This document shows positions 19,556-28,296 of a stretch of 64,000 bases of DNA, one piece after another. The notes under the pieces were generated by a model, which saw only the letters and a list, made by a program, of their open reading frames with translations, was not told the origin of the DNA and ran no database searches. How positions within the stretch are numbered: the first letter of the stretch is position 1; every line of letters begins with the position of its first letter. A program made the position numbers and the translations under genes. Source of the DNA: Prosthecobacter debontii (lineage in GTDB: Bacteria; Verrucomicrobiota; Verrucomicrobiia; Verrucomicrobiales; Verrucomicrobiaceae); NCBI RefSeq assembly GCF_900167535.1, contig NZ_FUYE01000004.1:350709-414708 (forward strand), in the 5' to 3' direction.

Positions 19556-21070
19556 GTGTCACTCATTACCTCCCTCACCGCCTCAGTGTTCTCTACGCAA
19601 AATCTCTCCAAAGAATGGTTCTCAAACATCCGCGCGGATTTGCTCGCGGGTCTTGTCGTCGCTCTAGCCCTCATCCCTGAAGCCATCGCGTTCTCTAGCA
19701 TCGCGGGTGTGGATCCCCAGGTTGGCCTCTATGCCTCGGTCTGCATCGCTGTCGTTTCGGCAATTTTCGGTGGCCGTCCCGGCATGATCTCCGCCGCCAC
19801 CGGGGCCATGGCCTTACTCATGGTCACGCTGGTGAAGCAGCATGGCCTGCAATACCTGCTCGTCGCCACCCTGCTCACTGGGGTGATCCAGATCATCGCA
19901 GGCTGGGCACGGATCGGTGATGTCATGCGGTTCGTGTCCAAATCGGTGATGACAGGCTTCGTCAATGCCCTGGCGATCCTCATCTTCATGGCTCAGCTCC
20001 CCGAGTTTCATGGCGCTGGCCTAACGATGTATGCGATGGTGGCCGGTTCGCTGGCGATCATTTATCTGCTGCCGCGTCTGACCAAGGTGGTGCCCTCTCC
20101 CCTGGTGGCCATCATCGTCATGACGATTGTGGCGATCTATTTTCAGCTCGATGTGAGACGGGTCGGGGATTTGGGCGCTTTGCCGGAGTCTCTGCCGGTG
20201 TTTTTGTGGCCGCAGGTGTCCTGGACGCTGGAGACGCTGTGGATCGTGCTGCCTTACTCCGTCGGCTTGGCATCGGTGGGTCTGCTGGAGTCCCTCATGA
20301 CGGCGCAGATCGTGGATGAGATGACCGATACACCCAGCAATAAAAACCGGGAGTGCACCGGGCAGGGATTGGCTAACATCGTGGCTGGACTCTTCGGCGG
20401 GATGGCCGGGTGTGCCATGATCGGTCAGTCTGTCATCAATGTGAAGTCAGGCGGTCGTGGTCGTCTCTCCACCTTTGTTGCGGGCGTGTTTCTCATGATC
20501 CTGCTGGTCTTGCTCGGTCCTTGGGTGCGTCAGATCCCCATGCCCGCGTTGGTCGCCGTGATGATCATGGTCTCCATTGGCACCTTTTCGTGGGCTTCGT
20601 TTAAGAACATGCGACTGCATCCGCGCAGCTCCAGCCTGGTCATGATTGCTACCGTCTCAGTGGTGGTGTGGACGCACAACTTGGCGCTCGGTGTCGGCGT
20701 CGGTGTCTTGCTCAGTGCCCTGTTCTTTGCCCGTAAGGTCGCCCGTTTCCTGCGGGTTACCTCATCCTTGGAGGCCGAGTCCGCCACACGCACGTATCAG
20801 GTCATTGGTCAGCTTTTCTTTGCGTCCGCCGGAGCCTTCACGCGGGAGTTTGACTTCAAAGAACCGCTGAAAAAGGTGATCATTGACGTCAGTCATGCTC
20901 ACTTCTGGGACCTCACGGCGGTGTCAGCGCTGGATCAGGTAGTCCTCAAATTCCGCCGGGAAGGGGCTGAAGTGCAGGTGCTCGGCCTGAACGAAGCCAG
21001 CGCGACTTTGGTGGATCGTCTTGGCATCCATGACAAGGTGGATGCCGATGTGGATGTGCTCACGCACTGA
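19556..21070 (+). CDS. SulP-family inorganic anion transporter with STAS domain
   Basis: 504 residues: an SLC26/SulP membrane domain (~25-400, '[20 protein letters not shown]', '[18 protein letters not shown]') followed by a C-terminal STAS domain (~405-500, '[20 protein letters not shown]'). Family members move sulfate, bicarbonate or other anions, often with sodium or proton. The GTG at 19556 has no clear ribosome-binding site and follows directly on the T-run of the structured region upstream, so its translation or transcription may depend on that RNA. It converges on the NhaD gene. Confidence 0.92.
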   Translation: MSLITSLTASVFSTQNLSKEWFSNIRADLLAGLVVALALIPEAIAFSSIAGVDPQVGLYASVCIAVVSAIFGGRPGMISAATGAMALLMVTLVKQHGLQYLLVATLLTGVIQIIAGWARIGDVMRFVSKSVMTGFVNALAILIFMAQLPEFHGAGLTMYAMVAGSLAIIYLLPRLTKVVPSPLVAIIVMTIVAIYFQLDVRRVGDLGALPESLPVFLWPQVSWTLETLWIVLPYSVGLASVGLLESLMTAQIVDEMTDTPSNKNRECTGQGLANIVAGLFGGMAGCAMIGQSVINVKSGGRGRLSTFVAGVFLMILLVLLGPWVRQIPMPALVAVMIMVSIGTFSWASFKNMRLHPRSSSLVMIATVSVVVWTHNLALGVGVGVLLSALFFARKVARFLRVTSSLEAESATRTYQVIGQLFFASAGAFTREFDFKEPLKKVIIDVSHAHFWDLTAVSALDQVVLKFRREGAEVQVLGLNEASATLVDRLGIHDKVDADVDVLTH

Positions 21071-21095
21071 TGGAGTCAGCTCGTCGGGCCTAAAC

Positions 21096-21126
21096 AAAAA
21101 ATCAGCCCTAGAAACCTAGGGCTGAT
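21096..21126 (-). terminator. Intrinsic terminator of the NhaD gene
   Basis: An 11-bp perfect stem (ATCAGCCCTAG 21101-21111, CTAGGGCTGAT 21116-21126) with a 4-base loop. Read on the minus strand it is followed by a T-run (21101-21096), so it terminates the antiporter transcript. The plus-strand side has no T-run. Confidence 0.85.
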
Positions 21127-21159
21127 GGAAGCTTAAAACGTCAGAGTGGCCGGGCTGAA

Positions 21160-22506
21160 TCAATGCCCGCCTTTGAGCAGGACAAACCCCACGATCACCA
21201 GGATCGGCAGCAGCACGGGGATGGAGAACTGCCACATGTAGCGCAGGAAGTCAGGCGTATGGACCTTGGCTTTATCGGCGATGGCTTTGACCATGAAGTT
21301 CGGGCCATTGCCGATGTAGCTGCCAGCTCCGAAGAACACCGCGCCGAGGGAAATCGCCATGAGCAGGTGCGGATGGGAACCCGCAAAGGCCAAGACATCC
21401 GTTGGACTCTCCACCGAGAGATGCTCCGTGCCCATGGCAGCGGCCAGGAAGCTCAGGTAGGTCGGCGCATTGTCCAGGAAGGCGGAGAGAGCACCTGTGG
21501 CAAAGTAATAGCCGAGAGGAGAGCTGATTTTCACCGCTTCACCGCTCTGCAGGATCTGCAGGGCAGGGATCATGGTGAGGAAGATACCGATGAAGAGGAA
21601 ACCCACTTCCTTCACCGGACCGAAGTTGAAGTCATTGGCTTCATGCAGTTCGGGTTTGGTGGTGAAGTAGGAGGCCACGGCCGCACTGATCATGACAATG
21701 GCTGGCACGCTGAGCACCCCACCGATGACGGTTTCCTGCACGCTCTTGGGCAGGAACACGGCGCCCAGCACCACGCCCAGGAAGGCGAGATTCATCAAGC
21801 CACGAATAAAAAAGTGCTCCTCAGCCGTTTCTTTCTCACGCACGGCCTTGGGAGCCTTGCGGAAGTTGATGTTATCAATGGCAAAGAACACGGCAAGGAG
21901 CAGCGCCACAGCCATGGCCCAGCCATTCCAGCAATGCTCCAGCACCCAGCCGAAGGGAACGCCGCGCAGGAAGCCCAGGAACAGCGGTGGGTCACCGATG
22001 GGGGTCAGGCAGCCACCGACATTACTGACAATGAAGATGAAAAACACCACGTGAAAGCCGGTGATGCGATACTTGTTCATCTTGATCCAGGGGCGGATCA
22101 TCAGCATCGAGGCACCGGTCGTGCCGATGAAGTTGGCCAAGACGGCCCCGATGGCCAGGAAGATGGTGTTTCTCAGCGGCGTAGCCTCACCCTTCACACG
22201 GATATTGATGCCGCCCGAGATGACGAACAACGACCCCACCAGGGCCATGAAACTCACATACTCGTGGCCCGCATGCAGCAGCGGATGCCAATCCCCCTGC
22301 ACGGTCAGGTAGTAGATGGCGGTGACCAGACCAAGCCCGACCGCCACTTTTGGATAATGGTGTTCCCAAAAATGCGCGGCAAAGAGTGGCATCAGGGCAA
22401 TGCACAGCAGGAGCAGGGCAAAGGGAGCGACAGTCCAATAGGGAGGGAGAGAGGCGTGGGCGTGAGCCTGGGCCTCAGCGGCGGCAGCGGCAAGGAGTGG
22501 GAGCAT
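21160..22506 (-). CDS. nhaD: NhaD-type sodium:proton antiporter
   Basis: 448 residues with about 11-12 hydrophobic segments of the ion-transporter superfamily. Key motifs are 'FIGTTGASMLMIRPWI' and 'VGGCLTPIGDPPLFLGFL', typical of NhaD antiporters that expel sodium. A histidine/alanine-rich N-terminal signal-like stretch precedes the first helix. The ATG at 22506 is chosen because the longer open frame upstream is arginine-rich and unlike the family. It converges with the SulP gene; both may belong to ion homeostasis. Confidence 0.85.
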   Translation of the reverse strand: MLPLLAAAAAEAQAHAHASLPPYWTVAPFALLLLCIALMPLFAAHFWEHHYPKVAVGLGLVTAIYYLTVQGDWHPLLHAGHEYVSFMALVGSLFVISGGINIRVKGEATPLRNTIFLAIGAVLANFIGTTGASMLMIRPWIKMNKYRITGFHVVFFIFIVSNVGGCLTPIGDPPLFLGFLRGVPFGWVLEHCWNGWAMAVALLLAVFFAIDNINFRKAPKAVREKETAEEHFFIRGLMNLAFLGVVLGAVFLPKSVQETVIGGVLSVPAIVMISAAVASYFTTKPELHEANDFNFGPVKEVGFLFIGIFLTMIPALQILQSGEAVKISSPLGYYFATGALSAFLDNAPTYLSFLAAAMGTEHLSVESPTDVLAFAGSHPHLLMAISLGAVFFGAGSYIGNGPNFMVKAIADKAKVHTPDFLRYMWQFSIPVLLPILVIVGFVLLKGGH

Positions 22507-22661
22507 CGGGCGGGATATGTCGTGAGTTCGCCCGATTTGGCAAGTTTTCTGTCGAAGACTTTGCACAAGAAGGGCAGGACTTGCCCGGCCAACGCACAGA
22601 CCATGCCAGTGCCGAAGAATCAGATGACAAATGACAGATCGGATGTCCCAATAGGCTACGC

Positions 22662-23345
22662 ATGAATGCCCCCGCCAGCGCCGTCCCTCTCGTCGCCTCC
22701 GATCTCCACCGCACTTATACACTGGGGGGACACCAACTGCCTGTGCTCCAGGGGGTGGCTCTGGAAGTGAAGGCGGGGGAAAAAGTCTTCCTGTGTGGCC
22801 AGTCTGGAGCCGGGAAGACGACCCTCCTCTATGTCTTAGGCGGATTGGAAAAACCCACCTCGGGAGATGTACAGATCCACGGACAATCCCTCTACCATGG
22901 CTCCTCCAAGGTGCGGGCCAAGATGCGCAACCAGACCATGGGTTTCGTTTTCCAGCATTACTTCCTCCTGCCAGAACTCACGGCCCTGGAAAACGTCCTC
23001 CTTCCCTCGATGATTGGCGGACGCAAGGCGGAGGGGCGTGCGCGGGAACTGCTCGAAAAAGTCGGTCTCACGGCTCGTATCGATCACCTTCCGACGGAGC
23101 TCTCCGGCGGTGAGCAGCAGCGCGTCGCCATTGCCCGCGCGCTCATCAATGATCCCGGCATCCTTTATGCCGATGAGCCGACGGGAAACCTCGACGCCAG
23201 CACGGGCACAGGCGTGATGGACATGCTCCTGCAGGTGGTGGATGAATCCAAAAAGACCCTCGTCGTCGTCACGCACGACCAACAGATGGCCAAGCGTGGC
23301 GACCGCCGATTGATCCTGAAGCAGGGCAAGCTGGAGGAAGGCTAA
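22662..23345 (+). CDS. ABC transporter ATP-binding protein, LolD/MacB-like
   Basis: 227 residues, a complete nucleotide-binding domain: Walker A 'GQSGAGKTT' (46-54), signature 'LSGGEQQRVA' (147-156), Walker B 'ILYADEPTGNLD' (167-178) and a final H-loop 'VVTHDQ'. It resembles LolD, which powers lipoprotein release to the outer membrane, and related MacB-type ATPases. No permease gene lies beside it; the next gene, 4 bases on, is a hydrolase. Its membrane partner must be encoded elsewhere, or it serves another complex. Confidence 0.88.
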   Translation: MNAPASAVPLVASDLHRTYTLGGHQLPVLQGVALEVKAGEKVFLCGQSGAGKTTLLYVLGGLEKPTSGDVQIHGQSLYHGSSKVRAKMRNQTMGFVFQHYFLLPELTALENVLLPSMIGGRKAEGRARELLEKVGLTARIDHLPTELSGGEQQRVAIARALINDPGILYADEPTGNLDASTGTGVMDMLLQVVDESKKTLVVVTHDQQMAKRGDRRLILKQGKLEEG

Positions 23346-23349
23346 GCCG

Positions 23350-24282
23350 ATGAACCGTCTGCGCGGCTGCTTCGGTCTTCTGCTGAAGATCGCCCTGCTG
23401 ATCCTTTTGCTCCTGCTCCCTGTTGGCGGAGCCGCGTGGTGGTTTTTCCATCCCGCGCACACCGAGTCCGAGCAGATCGTTTACACCCAGCGGCATGGTC
23501 ACGATCTAACCTTGCGGGTCATTCGCCCAGAGATGGCCAAGGGCATCGGCGTACTCATGATCGTGAGCGGCGCATGGAAGTCCGGCCCGCAGAAGTTTGA
23601 GTCCTGGATGGCCGCTTCGTTCCTACGTCAGGGCATGACGGTGATCGCTGTCTCGCATTTATCCCAGCCCGAGGCCACCATTCAGGAGATCGTTCAGGAC
23701 GTGCAGCGCTCCGTTCGCTTCGTCCGCCTGCATGCCCAGGACTACGGCATTGATCCCAAACGCCTCGGTGTGGTCGGGGGCAGCTCCGGCGGTCATCTCA
23801 GTCTCATGCTGGCCACCCGAGGCGGCGCTGGCGAGCCAGGCGCGGCCGATGCCGTCCTGCGGGAAGACGGTTCCGTTCAGGCCGCTGCCGTTTTCTACCC
23901 CGTGACCGATCTTATCAATCTGGGTTCCTCCACCGAAAACCTCCACGATGGCGGCCCTCCCAAAAGCTTCCGCAAATCTTTCGGCCCCGAGGCAGCGGAT
24001 TTGGCCCAGTGGAAAGTCATCGGTCAGGAGCTCTCCCCCATTTTCCACATCAGCTCCGCCTTACCGCCCATTTACATCATCCATGGCAGTGCGGATACCC
24101 TGGTGCCTCTGGAACAATCCGAACGCTTCCAGAAACGCGCGGCTGAACTCGGCCATCACGTCATCCTTGATGTGCGTTCCGGCAAGAAACACGGCTGGCC
24201 CACCATGATGTGGGATGCCCACCTCATGGCCCAGTGGATGGTGCAGCAGTTGCAGGCGTCACCGGCCCCCGCTGCACCGTGA
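23350..24282 (+). CDS. Membrane-anchored alpha/beta hydrolase
   Basis: 310 residues. An N-terminal hydrophobic segment (~10-33) anchors or exports the protein. The hydrolase domain has the nucleophile elbow 'VVGGSSGGHLSLM', the acid region 'IIHGSADTLVPLEQSE' and the C-terminal 'GKKHGWP' with the catalytic histidine. It resembles acyl-esterase or dienelactone-hydrolase-type enzymes with an extracytoplasmic role. It starts 4 bases after the LolD-like gene stop, so they are probably one transcription unit. Confidence 0.85.
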   Translation: MNRLRGCFGLLLKIALLILLLLLPVGGAAWWFFHPAHTESEQIVYTQRHGHDLTLRVIRPEMAKGIGVLMIVSGAWKSGPQKFESWMAASFLRQGMTVIAVSHLSQPEATIQEIVQDVQRSVRFVRLHAQDYGIDPKRLGVVGGSSGGHLSLMLATRGGAGEPGAADAVLREDGSVQAAAVFYPVTDLINLGSSTENLHDGGPPKSFRKSFGPEAADLAQWKVIGQELSPIFHISSALPPIYIIHGSADTLVPLEQSERFQKRAAELGHHVILDVRSGKKHGWPTMMWDAHLMAQWMVQQLQASPAPAAP

Positions 24283-24437
24283 ATGCACACGCCATCGCCC
24301 TCTCACAACCCGCCACAGGGAAGAGATGAGTTCATTGAGTTTGTTGATGACCGCCTGCATTTGGGCCTGATTGTAGGTCGTGCTGGCGGTGTTGAGGTTA
24401 GAGAGGAGTTCGGACGCTCTCGTCCGCTGTTTCCTGA

Positions 24438-24484
24438 TAGGGACATCGCCCGTGTCCCGCGACTGCGGGATGCGTCTCGTCCGT
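24438..24484 (+). repeat. 47-bp double-hairpin repeat, copy 1
   Basis: It consists of two small adjacent inverted repeats, GGGACA...TGTCCC and CCCGC...GCGGG. It matches copy 2 at 24717-24763 in the same orientation at 45 of 47 positions by eye. Confidence 0.7.
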
Positions 24485-24716
24485 AGCTTCGGGTTTGAGG
24501 GGAGGGCTCTCGGTCCACCCAAGAGCCGCCGATTTCTATCCTATCAAAAGACAGCGCAGGCCAGGGGACTGGAGCGCGAGTATGGCGGAGCCTACTCGCC
24601 TGACTTTCCCAGGACGGGGGAGTCCTTGAAAGATGATGTGGTCTAGACGGTCGCAGGGGCCTTGGCCGTGTGGAATCTCAAGAGGGACAAATGGCGAGTA
24701 GCCTCATGCCCTTGGG

Positions 24717-24763
24717 TAGGGACATCGCCCTTGTCCCGCGACTGCGGGATGCGTCTGGTCCGT
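24717..24763 (+). repeat. 47-bp double-hairpin repeat, copy 2
   Basis: Direct repeat of 24438-24484, differing at two positions. The flanks are unrelated beyond a few bases, so the 47 bp seems to be the repeated unit. Confidence 0.7.
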
Positions 24764-24921
24764 GACTTCGTGGGGAAGGCAGTGCGGAGCCAAAGCGGCG
24801 TTGAAGACCGAACAACATCCATCGTCGTCTTACCACCTCCGCCTGCGGGGAATGCAGCGGGTTCCTCCCAACCCCGAATCTCCAAGGACCATCCATGGGG
24901 GCAGAGAAGACGAGGTTTCCC

Positions 24922-25110
24922 TTAACCCGCCACGCGTTCCACTTCCAGACTCCAGGGACTACGACCTTCGGTACCACCCACCGCCGCGACGCGGAAGGCA
25001 TAACGCGTGCCCACCTCCAGACCCTCCAGCTTGGCATTGCTGCCGCCAACCTTGATCAGCACCCAGTCGAGCAACCATCCCGCAGCACCACACTCTTCTC
25101 CAGCAGATAA
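24922..25110 (-). pseudogene. Fibronectin type III domain remnant
   Basis: The minus-strand frame ends in a recognisable FN3 C-terminal strand pattern ('LEGLEVGTRYAFRVAAVG' then 'EGRSPWSLEVERVAG'). Just upstream the matching sequence ('YLLEKSVVLRDG') continues in a different frame, so the copy carries a frameshift and lacks the rest of any parent protein. FN3 modules are common in secreted proteins of this phylum. Confidence 0.45.
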
Positions 25111-25382
25111 CTGCGCGCCCCTATAATGCCTTTGATAAGAAATGCGCAAATGGTAAATATATAAATGTCTTACCTTATAGCGTGTAAAGAAAGATCGTTC
25201 CCGATTATTCAGTTAAGAAAAAATGCGCTGACGCCTTTCTGTTCACCGAGTCCTGCCCTCCGCATTCCCATCAGGCAAAAAGCCCTGCATCTTGCTTGTC
25301 ACTGCCTGTGTTCATCGCTTAGATCAGGACTCATCTCGCATCAAAACATCTCAGACGATCTCCTCTTCGGCGCAGCGCCCTC

Positions 25383-25856
25383 ATGAGCATCACTGCTTCT
25401 AACTTAAATCCTACTATCGAAGCAGGCCTCATCAAGTGTGTCGTCGGCCTCGGTCCGAACATCTTCTACAACTCGCCCATGGAAGCCTGCGTCGTCGTCT
25501 GCCGCTCGCAGAAGCCCAGGGCCCAGCGCGGCAAAATCCTCTTTATCAACGCGGTGAACGAAGTCGCCCGCGAACGCACCCAGAGCTTCCTCACCGACGA
25601 GCACCTCCAGCGCGTCGTCCGCGCTTATCAGGACTTCAAAGACGAGCCCGGCTTCACCCGCGCTGTGCCCATTGAGGAAATCCGGGCGAAGGAGGGCAAT
25701 CTGAGCATCCCGCTTTACGTCGGAGGGGAAACACATGTGCAGACGGATGGAGCGGGAGAATCCGCCACCGCCGCGCTGCCAGATGTGATCAGCGCTTGGA
25801 TAGAGAGCGCGGTTACAGCCAGACGAGCTCTAAATAACCTGGGTCCTCGCGTATGA
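25383..25856 (+). pseudogene. hsdM: Type I R-M methyltransferase HsdM, C-terminal fragment
   Basis: 157 residues matching only the C-terminal part of HsdM: 'GLGPNIFYNSPMEACVVV', 'QRGKILFINAVNEVARER', 'EIRAKEGNLSIPLYV' and the ending 'RRALNNLG'. The S-adenosylmethionine site and the catalytic NPP[YF] motif, which precede this part in intact HsdM, are missing. The first ten residues are unrelated and look like a fortuitous fusion. It cannot be an active methyltransferase. Its stop overlaps the next gene's start (ATGA), so the original hsdM-cargo junction is intact at the 3' side. Confidence 0.8.
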
Positions 25857-26671
25857 TCGTTATTCCTCAACTGACCCCGCAGCCAGCAGCAATACCTGCT
25901 GAGGACTTCCGATGTGACGTCCTGCTCTTCGTCGCGACTACGTCCGAAAAGGAAAAACTGAAAGAGGCAGCGAAGAACCTCGGGCTCTCGTTCCGCAGGT
26001 TGAAGGGAGCATATTTCCGGTACTATGACTTGGGACCGGTTGGCTCGTATCCGCGTGTTCTTGCCGTTCAAACGGAAATGGGGACGTTTTCACGCGGCGG
26101 TTCCGCTGCTCGAGCACTGATGGCAGTGGCCGAAACCAGAGCGACCGCGATGATCTCTGTTGGAATGGCTTTTGGGGTTGATAGAAGGCGACAACAACAC
26201 GGCGACGTACTCGTTTCTAGATCTCTTCTGACCTATGATAATCGAAAGGTCTCTTCTGGATTCTGGTCAAGCCAGATAGACTACTCTGAGGCGAAGCCAT
26301 TTCCGGCAAAAGAATCACTTCTCCGCTTATTTGGCATCTTGGCAGAGCGCGATGAGTGGAAGTCGCGAGTGAAATTCGGCCCGATATTGACCGGCGGCGC
26401 CAAAATACATTGCGCGAAGTATAGAGATCATCTTGTGAAACATCTTTCCCAAGATGCCGACCCTGTGATCGGCGGGGAAATGGAAGGTGCTGGTTTTTTG
26501 GCAGCAAGCGACCCTGCCGAACCAGCTTGGATCGTAGTGAAGGGAATCTCCGATTTTGCGGACAAGAAGCGTGATCGCGAGGTTCAACTATGGAGAAACT
26601 ATGCCTGTGAGAACGCGGCGAAATTTGTCCTCACCGCACTGCGGGATTTTGAACCAGAATCCGAGTGCTAA
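25853..26671 (+). CDS. PNP/UDP-phosphorylase superfamily nucleosidase
   Basis: 272 residues of the purine nucleoside phosphorylase/MTA-SAH nucleosidase fold. The signature is 'GGEMEGAGFLAAS' (207-219), whose Glu-Met-Glu binds ribose, plus the catalytic Asp in 'VVKGISDFADKK' (228-239). A central 'ISVGMAFGVD' strand also fits. In defence islands such domains act as effectors that hydrolyse nucleosides or nucleotides. The start ATG overlaps the hsdM-fragment stop (ATGA), and the next gene follows 5 bases after its stop. It is probably a two-gene module with the PIN-like protein. Confidence 0.8.
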   Translation: MIVIPQLTPQPAAIPAEDFRCDVLLFVATTSEKEKLKEAAKNLGLSFRRLKGAYFRYYDLGPVGSYPRVLAVQTEMGTFSRGGSAARALMAVAETRATAMISVGMAFGVDRRRQQHGDVLVSRSLLTYDNRKVSSGFWSSQIDYSEAKPFPAKESLLRLFGILAERDEWKSRVKFGPILTGGAKIHCAKYRDHLVKHLSQDADPVIGGEMEGAGFLAASDPAEPAWIVVKGISDFADKKRDREVQLWRNYACENAAKFVLTALRDFEPESEC

Positions 26672-26676
26672 TCATT

Positions 26677-28296
26677 ATGCCCAATCTTGATGAACTATTC
26701 GAACCACAGGGTTCCCATTTCACGCATCCCAAGCTTCGTGAGCTTGAGGCACTACTGGACGCCTCTGCAGAGAGCGAGTGCGAAATCGAACGACGCCGAG
26801 AGGGATTCACGTTCCGACCATCAATGATTTACGTCTTCACAAAGCCCGGAAATGGATCAACTCAGGTAGATGCGTTCGAGTGGCACGAGACGCTCAATTC
26901 ATTTCTTCTGGGTCGTGGAGTGAGAGCTACCAGCCAAGAAAACGAAGGTCTCCGCTTCTCCATCATACTGCGTACCGACCTCCAACGAGTGGAAGTCCGT
27001 TACGGAGAGGGCTACTTTAATGCGCTCGTTCTCGAATTTGTCGAAAAGACTTTCAGCCACATCCACGACATCCGGTCGATACTTCAAAAGGTAGGTCCCG
27101 GTCGTCCTTATCATGGCCGGGTATATAGCGATGCGGCAAACGCGGTCCATAGCGTGTTTGCCAAGGTCGCTCAGATGCTTTCAACGCAACTGAAATACGA
27201 TCCCACTTCCGGGAAACGGATCCTTGTTCAAGCAGCCAAATATTACTTGGACGAGCGGTTCTCCATTTTGCCCGGTGAATTCCTGAGAGCGTCTGGGGAA
27301 GCATCGAAAAGAAGAGAAGTGGATCAGCGAACGACCAGTGAAGTTGTGATTTTTGATACGAACGCGTATCGCCAACTCACTTATGGACTAGGTCTCGAAG
27401 AGTCGCGTGCAAAGGCTGTTCTCCTGCGGAACAAAGACAGGAATGCGGGCAGACTTGTGCTCGCTCACCCAATCGTAATCTGGGAGCTAATTTCGCACTT
27501 AATGGATGTCGGCGACCCCGGTTACCACCATTGTTTACATGCTCTGGTCGCTCTCGGTGAGCACGCGACGTCTAGCAGTCGTCCTGAAGGCGGTGTTAAC
27601 ATCATGGCAGATGCTCTTTTAACGGTCTGCCGAGAACTTTTCGGTCGTCTGCCTCCAGGCTATGAGCAAGGCCTTCAAAATCTAGGCAGCTTGGTAACGC
27701 ATATTACCAGGCATGCTCCAGATCTCTCTGATTCCGTGGCGCAAGCCAACATTCAGAATCTTGGCCGCGGAATGCTCGCCAAGGAACAATCGTGGCTTAA
27801 TGGCATGGCGGCGGTTGTTGAGAAGTTCGAGCCGGGCGCTGCGAAAGCCTTTTTCGGTGAAACGACAGATAATGAAGCACTTAGAAAAGTCCGCGCCTAC
27901 TTTGAGACCCCCGAGTTTTTTGCTGCCTGGTCGCATTACATCGTTGCGAGTAACGCCGTGGAAGTCGGCATTACTTCGATTCCTCCAGACGAGTTTCAGG
28001 CCAAGGCGGAGCTTGTCCGAAAAATCTTCGCCACACCATTTCACCTCATGCGCGTCCTGCTTCAAAAACTTGCGACACCACAATCGGTAAATCTCGCGAG
28101 TCCGAAAAATAAGCGTTGGAACTTTGTTTGGGACAGCATGATTGCATTCTCAATCGGGCCCGGAACAATTGAGGATGGGTCGGTCCATTTGGTTACTGGC
28201 GACAAAGAGATTGTCGTAGCTGCATCGTCGGCTGGTTTCCAAAAACAGGTCATCTCCTTGGATGCGTATCTAAAAACAATCGGAATAGAGGAATGA
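26677..28296 (+). CDS. PIN-like nuclease-domain protein with large N-terminal domain
   Basis: 539 residues. From about residue 220 the sequence reads as a PIN-type nuclease: 'EVVIFDTNAYRQL' (Asp227), 'VIWELISHLMD' (Glu270) and a distant 'HLVTGDKEIVVAA' (Asp509), giving the acidic residues of a metal-dependent RNase fold. An unusually long helical insertion (~290-490) lies between. The N-terminal 200 residues form an alpha/beta domain I do not recognise. The stop overlaps the hsdS ATG (ATGA). With the upstream PNP-type gene it forms a cassette inserted between hsdM and hsdS. The PIN call is motif-based and moderately sure. Confidence 0.65.
   Translation: MPNLDELFEPQGSHFTHPKLRELEALLDASAESECEIERRREGFTFRPSMIYVFTKPGNGSTQVDAFEWHETLNSFLLGRGVRATSQENEGLRFSIILRTDLQRVEVRYGEGYFNALVLEFVEKTFSHIHDIRSILQKVGPGRPYHGRVYSDAANAVHSVFAKVAQMLSTQLKYDPTSGKRILVQAAKYYLDERFSILPGEFLRASGEASKRREVDQRTTSEVVIFDTNAYRQLTYGLGLEESRAKAVLLRNKDRNAGRLVLAHPIVIWELISHLMDVGDPGYHHCLHALVALGEHATSSSRPEGGVNIMADALLTVCRELFGRLPPGYEQGLQNLGSLVTHITRHAPDLSDSVAQANIQNLGRGMLAKEQSWLNGMAAVVEKFEPGAAKAFFGETTDNEALRKVRAYFETPEFFAAWSHYIVASNAVEVGITSIPPDEFQAKAELVRKIFATPFHLMRVLLQKLATPQSVNLASPKNKRWNFVWDSMIAFSIGPGTIEDGSVHLVTGDKEIVVAASSAGFQKQVISLDAYLKTIGIEE

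Larger units (their letters stand above)
24283..25382. other. 1.1-kb region without an intact gene; left edge of the defence island
   Basis: I find no open frame here with coding character. It holds two copies of a 47-bp double-hairpin repeat (24438-24484 and 24717-24763) and a frameshifted fibronectin-type-III remnant on the minus strand (about 24922-25110). The last 250 bases are more AT-rich and lead into the truncated hsdM fragment. It looks like a decayed insertion region at the border of the accessory island. Confidence 0.6.

Noticed and set aside
21163..22665. 500-codon plus-strand open frame
   Set aside because: It is antisense to the NhaD gene and rich in His, Gln and Gly as expected of a shadow frame; no known domain.
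25165..25386. 73-codon open frame before the hsdM fragment
   Set aside because: No ribosome-binding site or similarity; likely chance in AT-rich border sequence.
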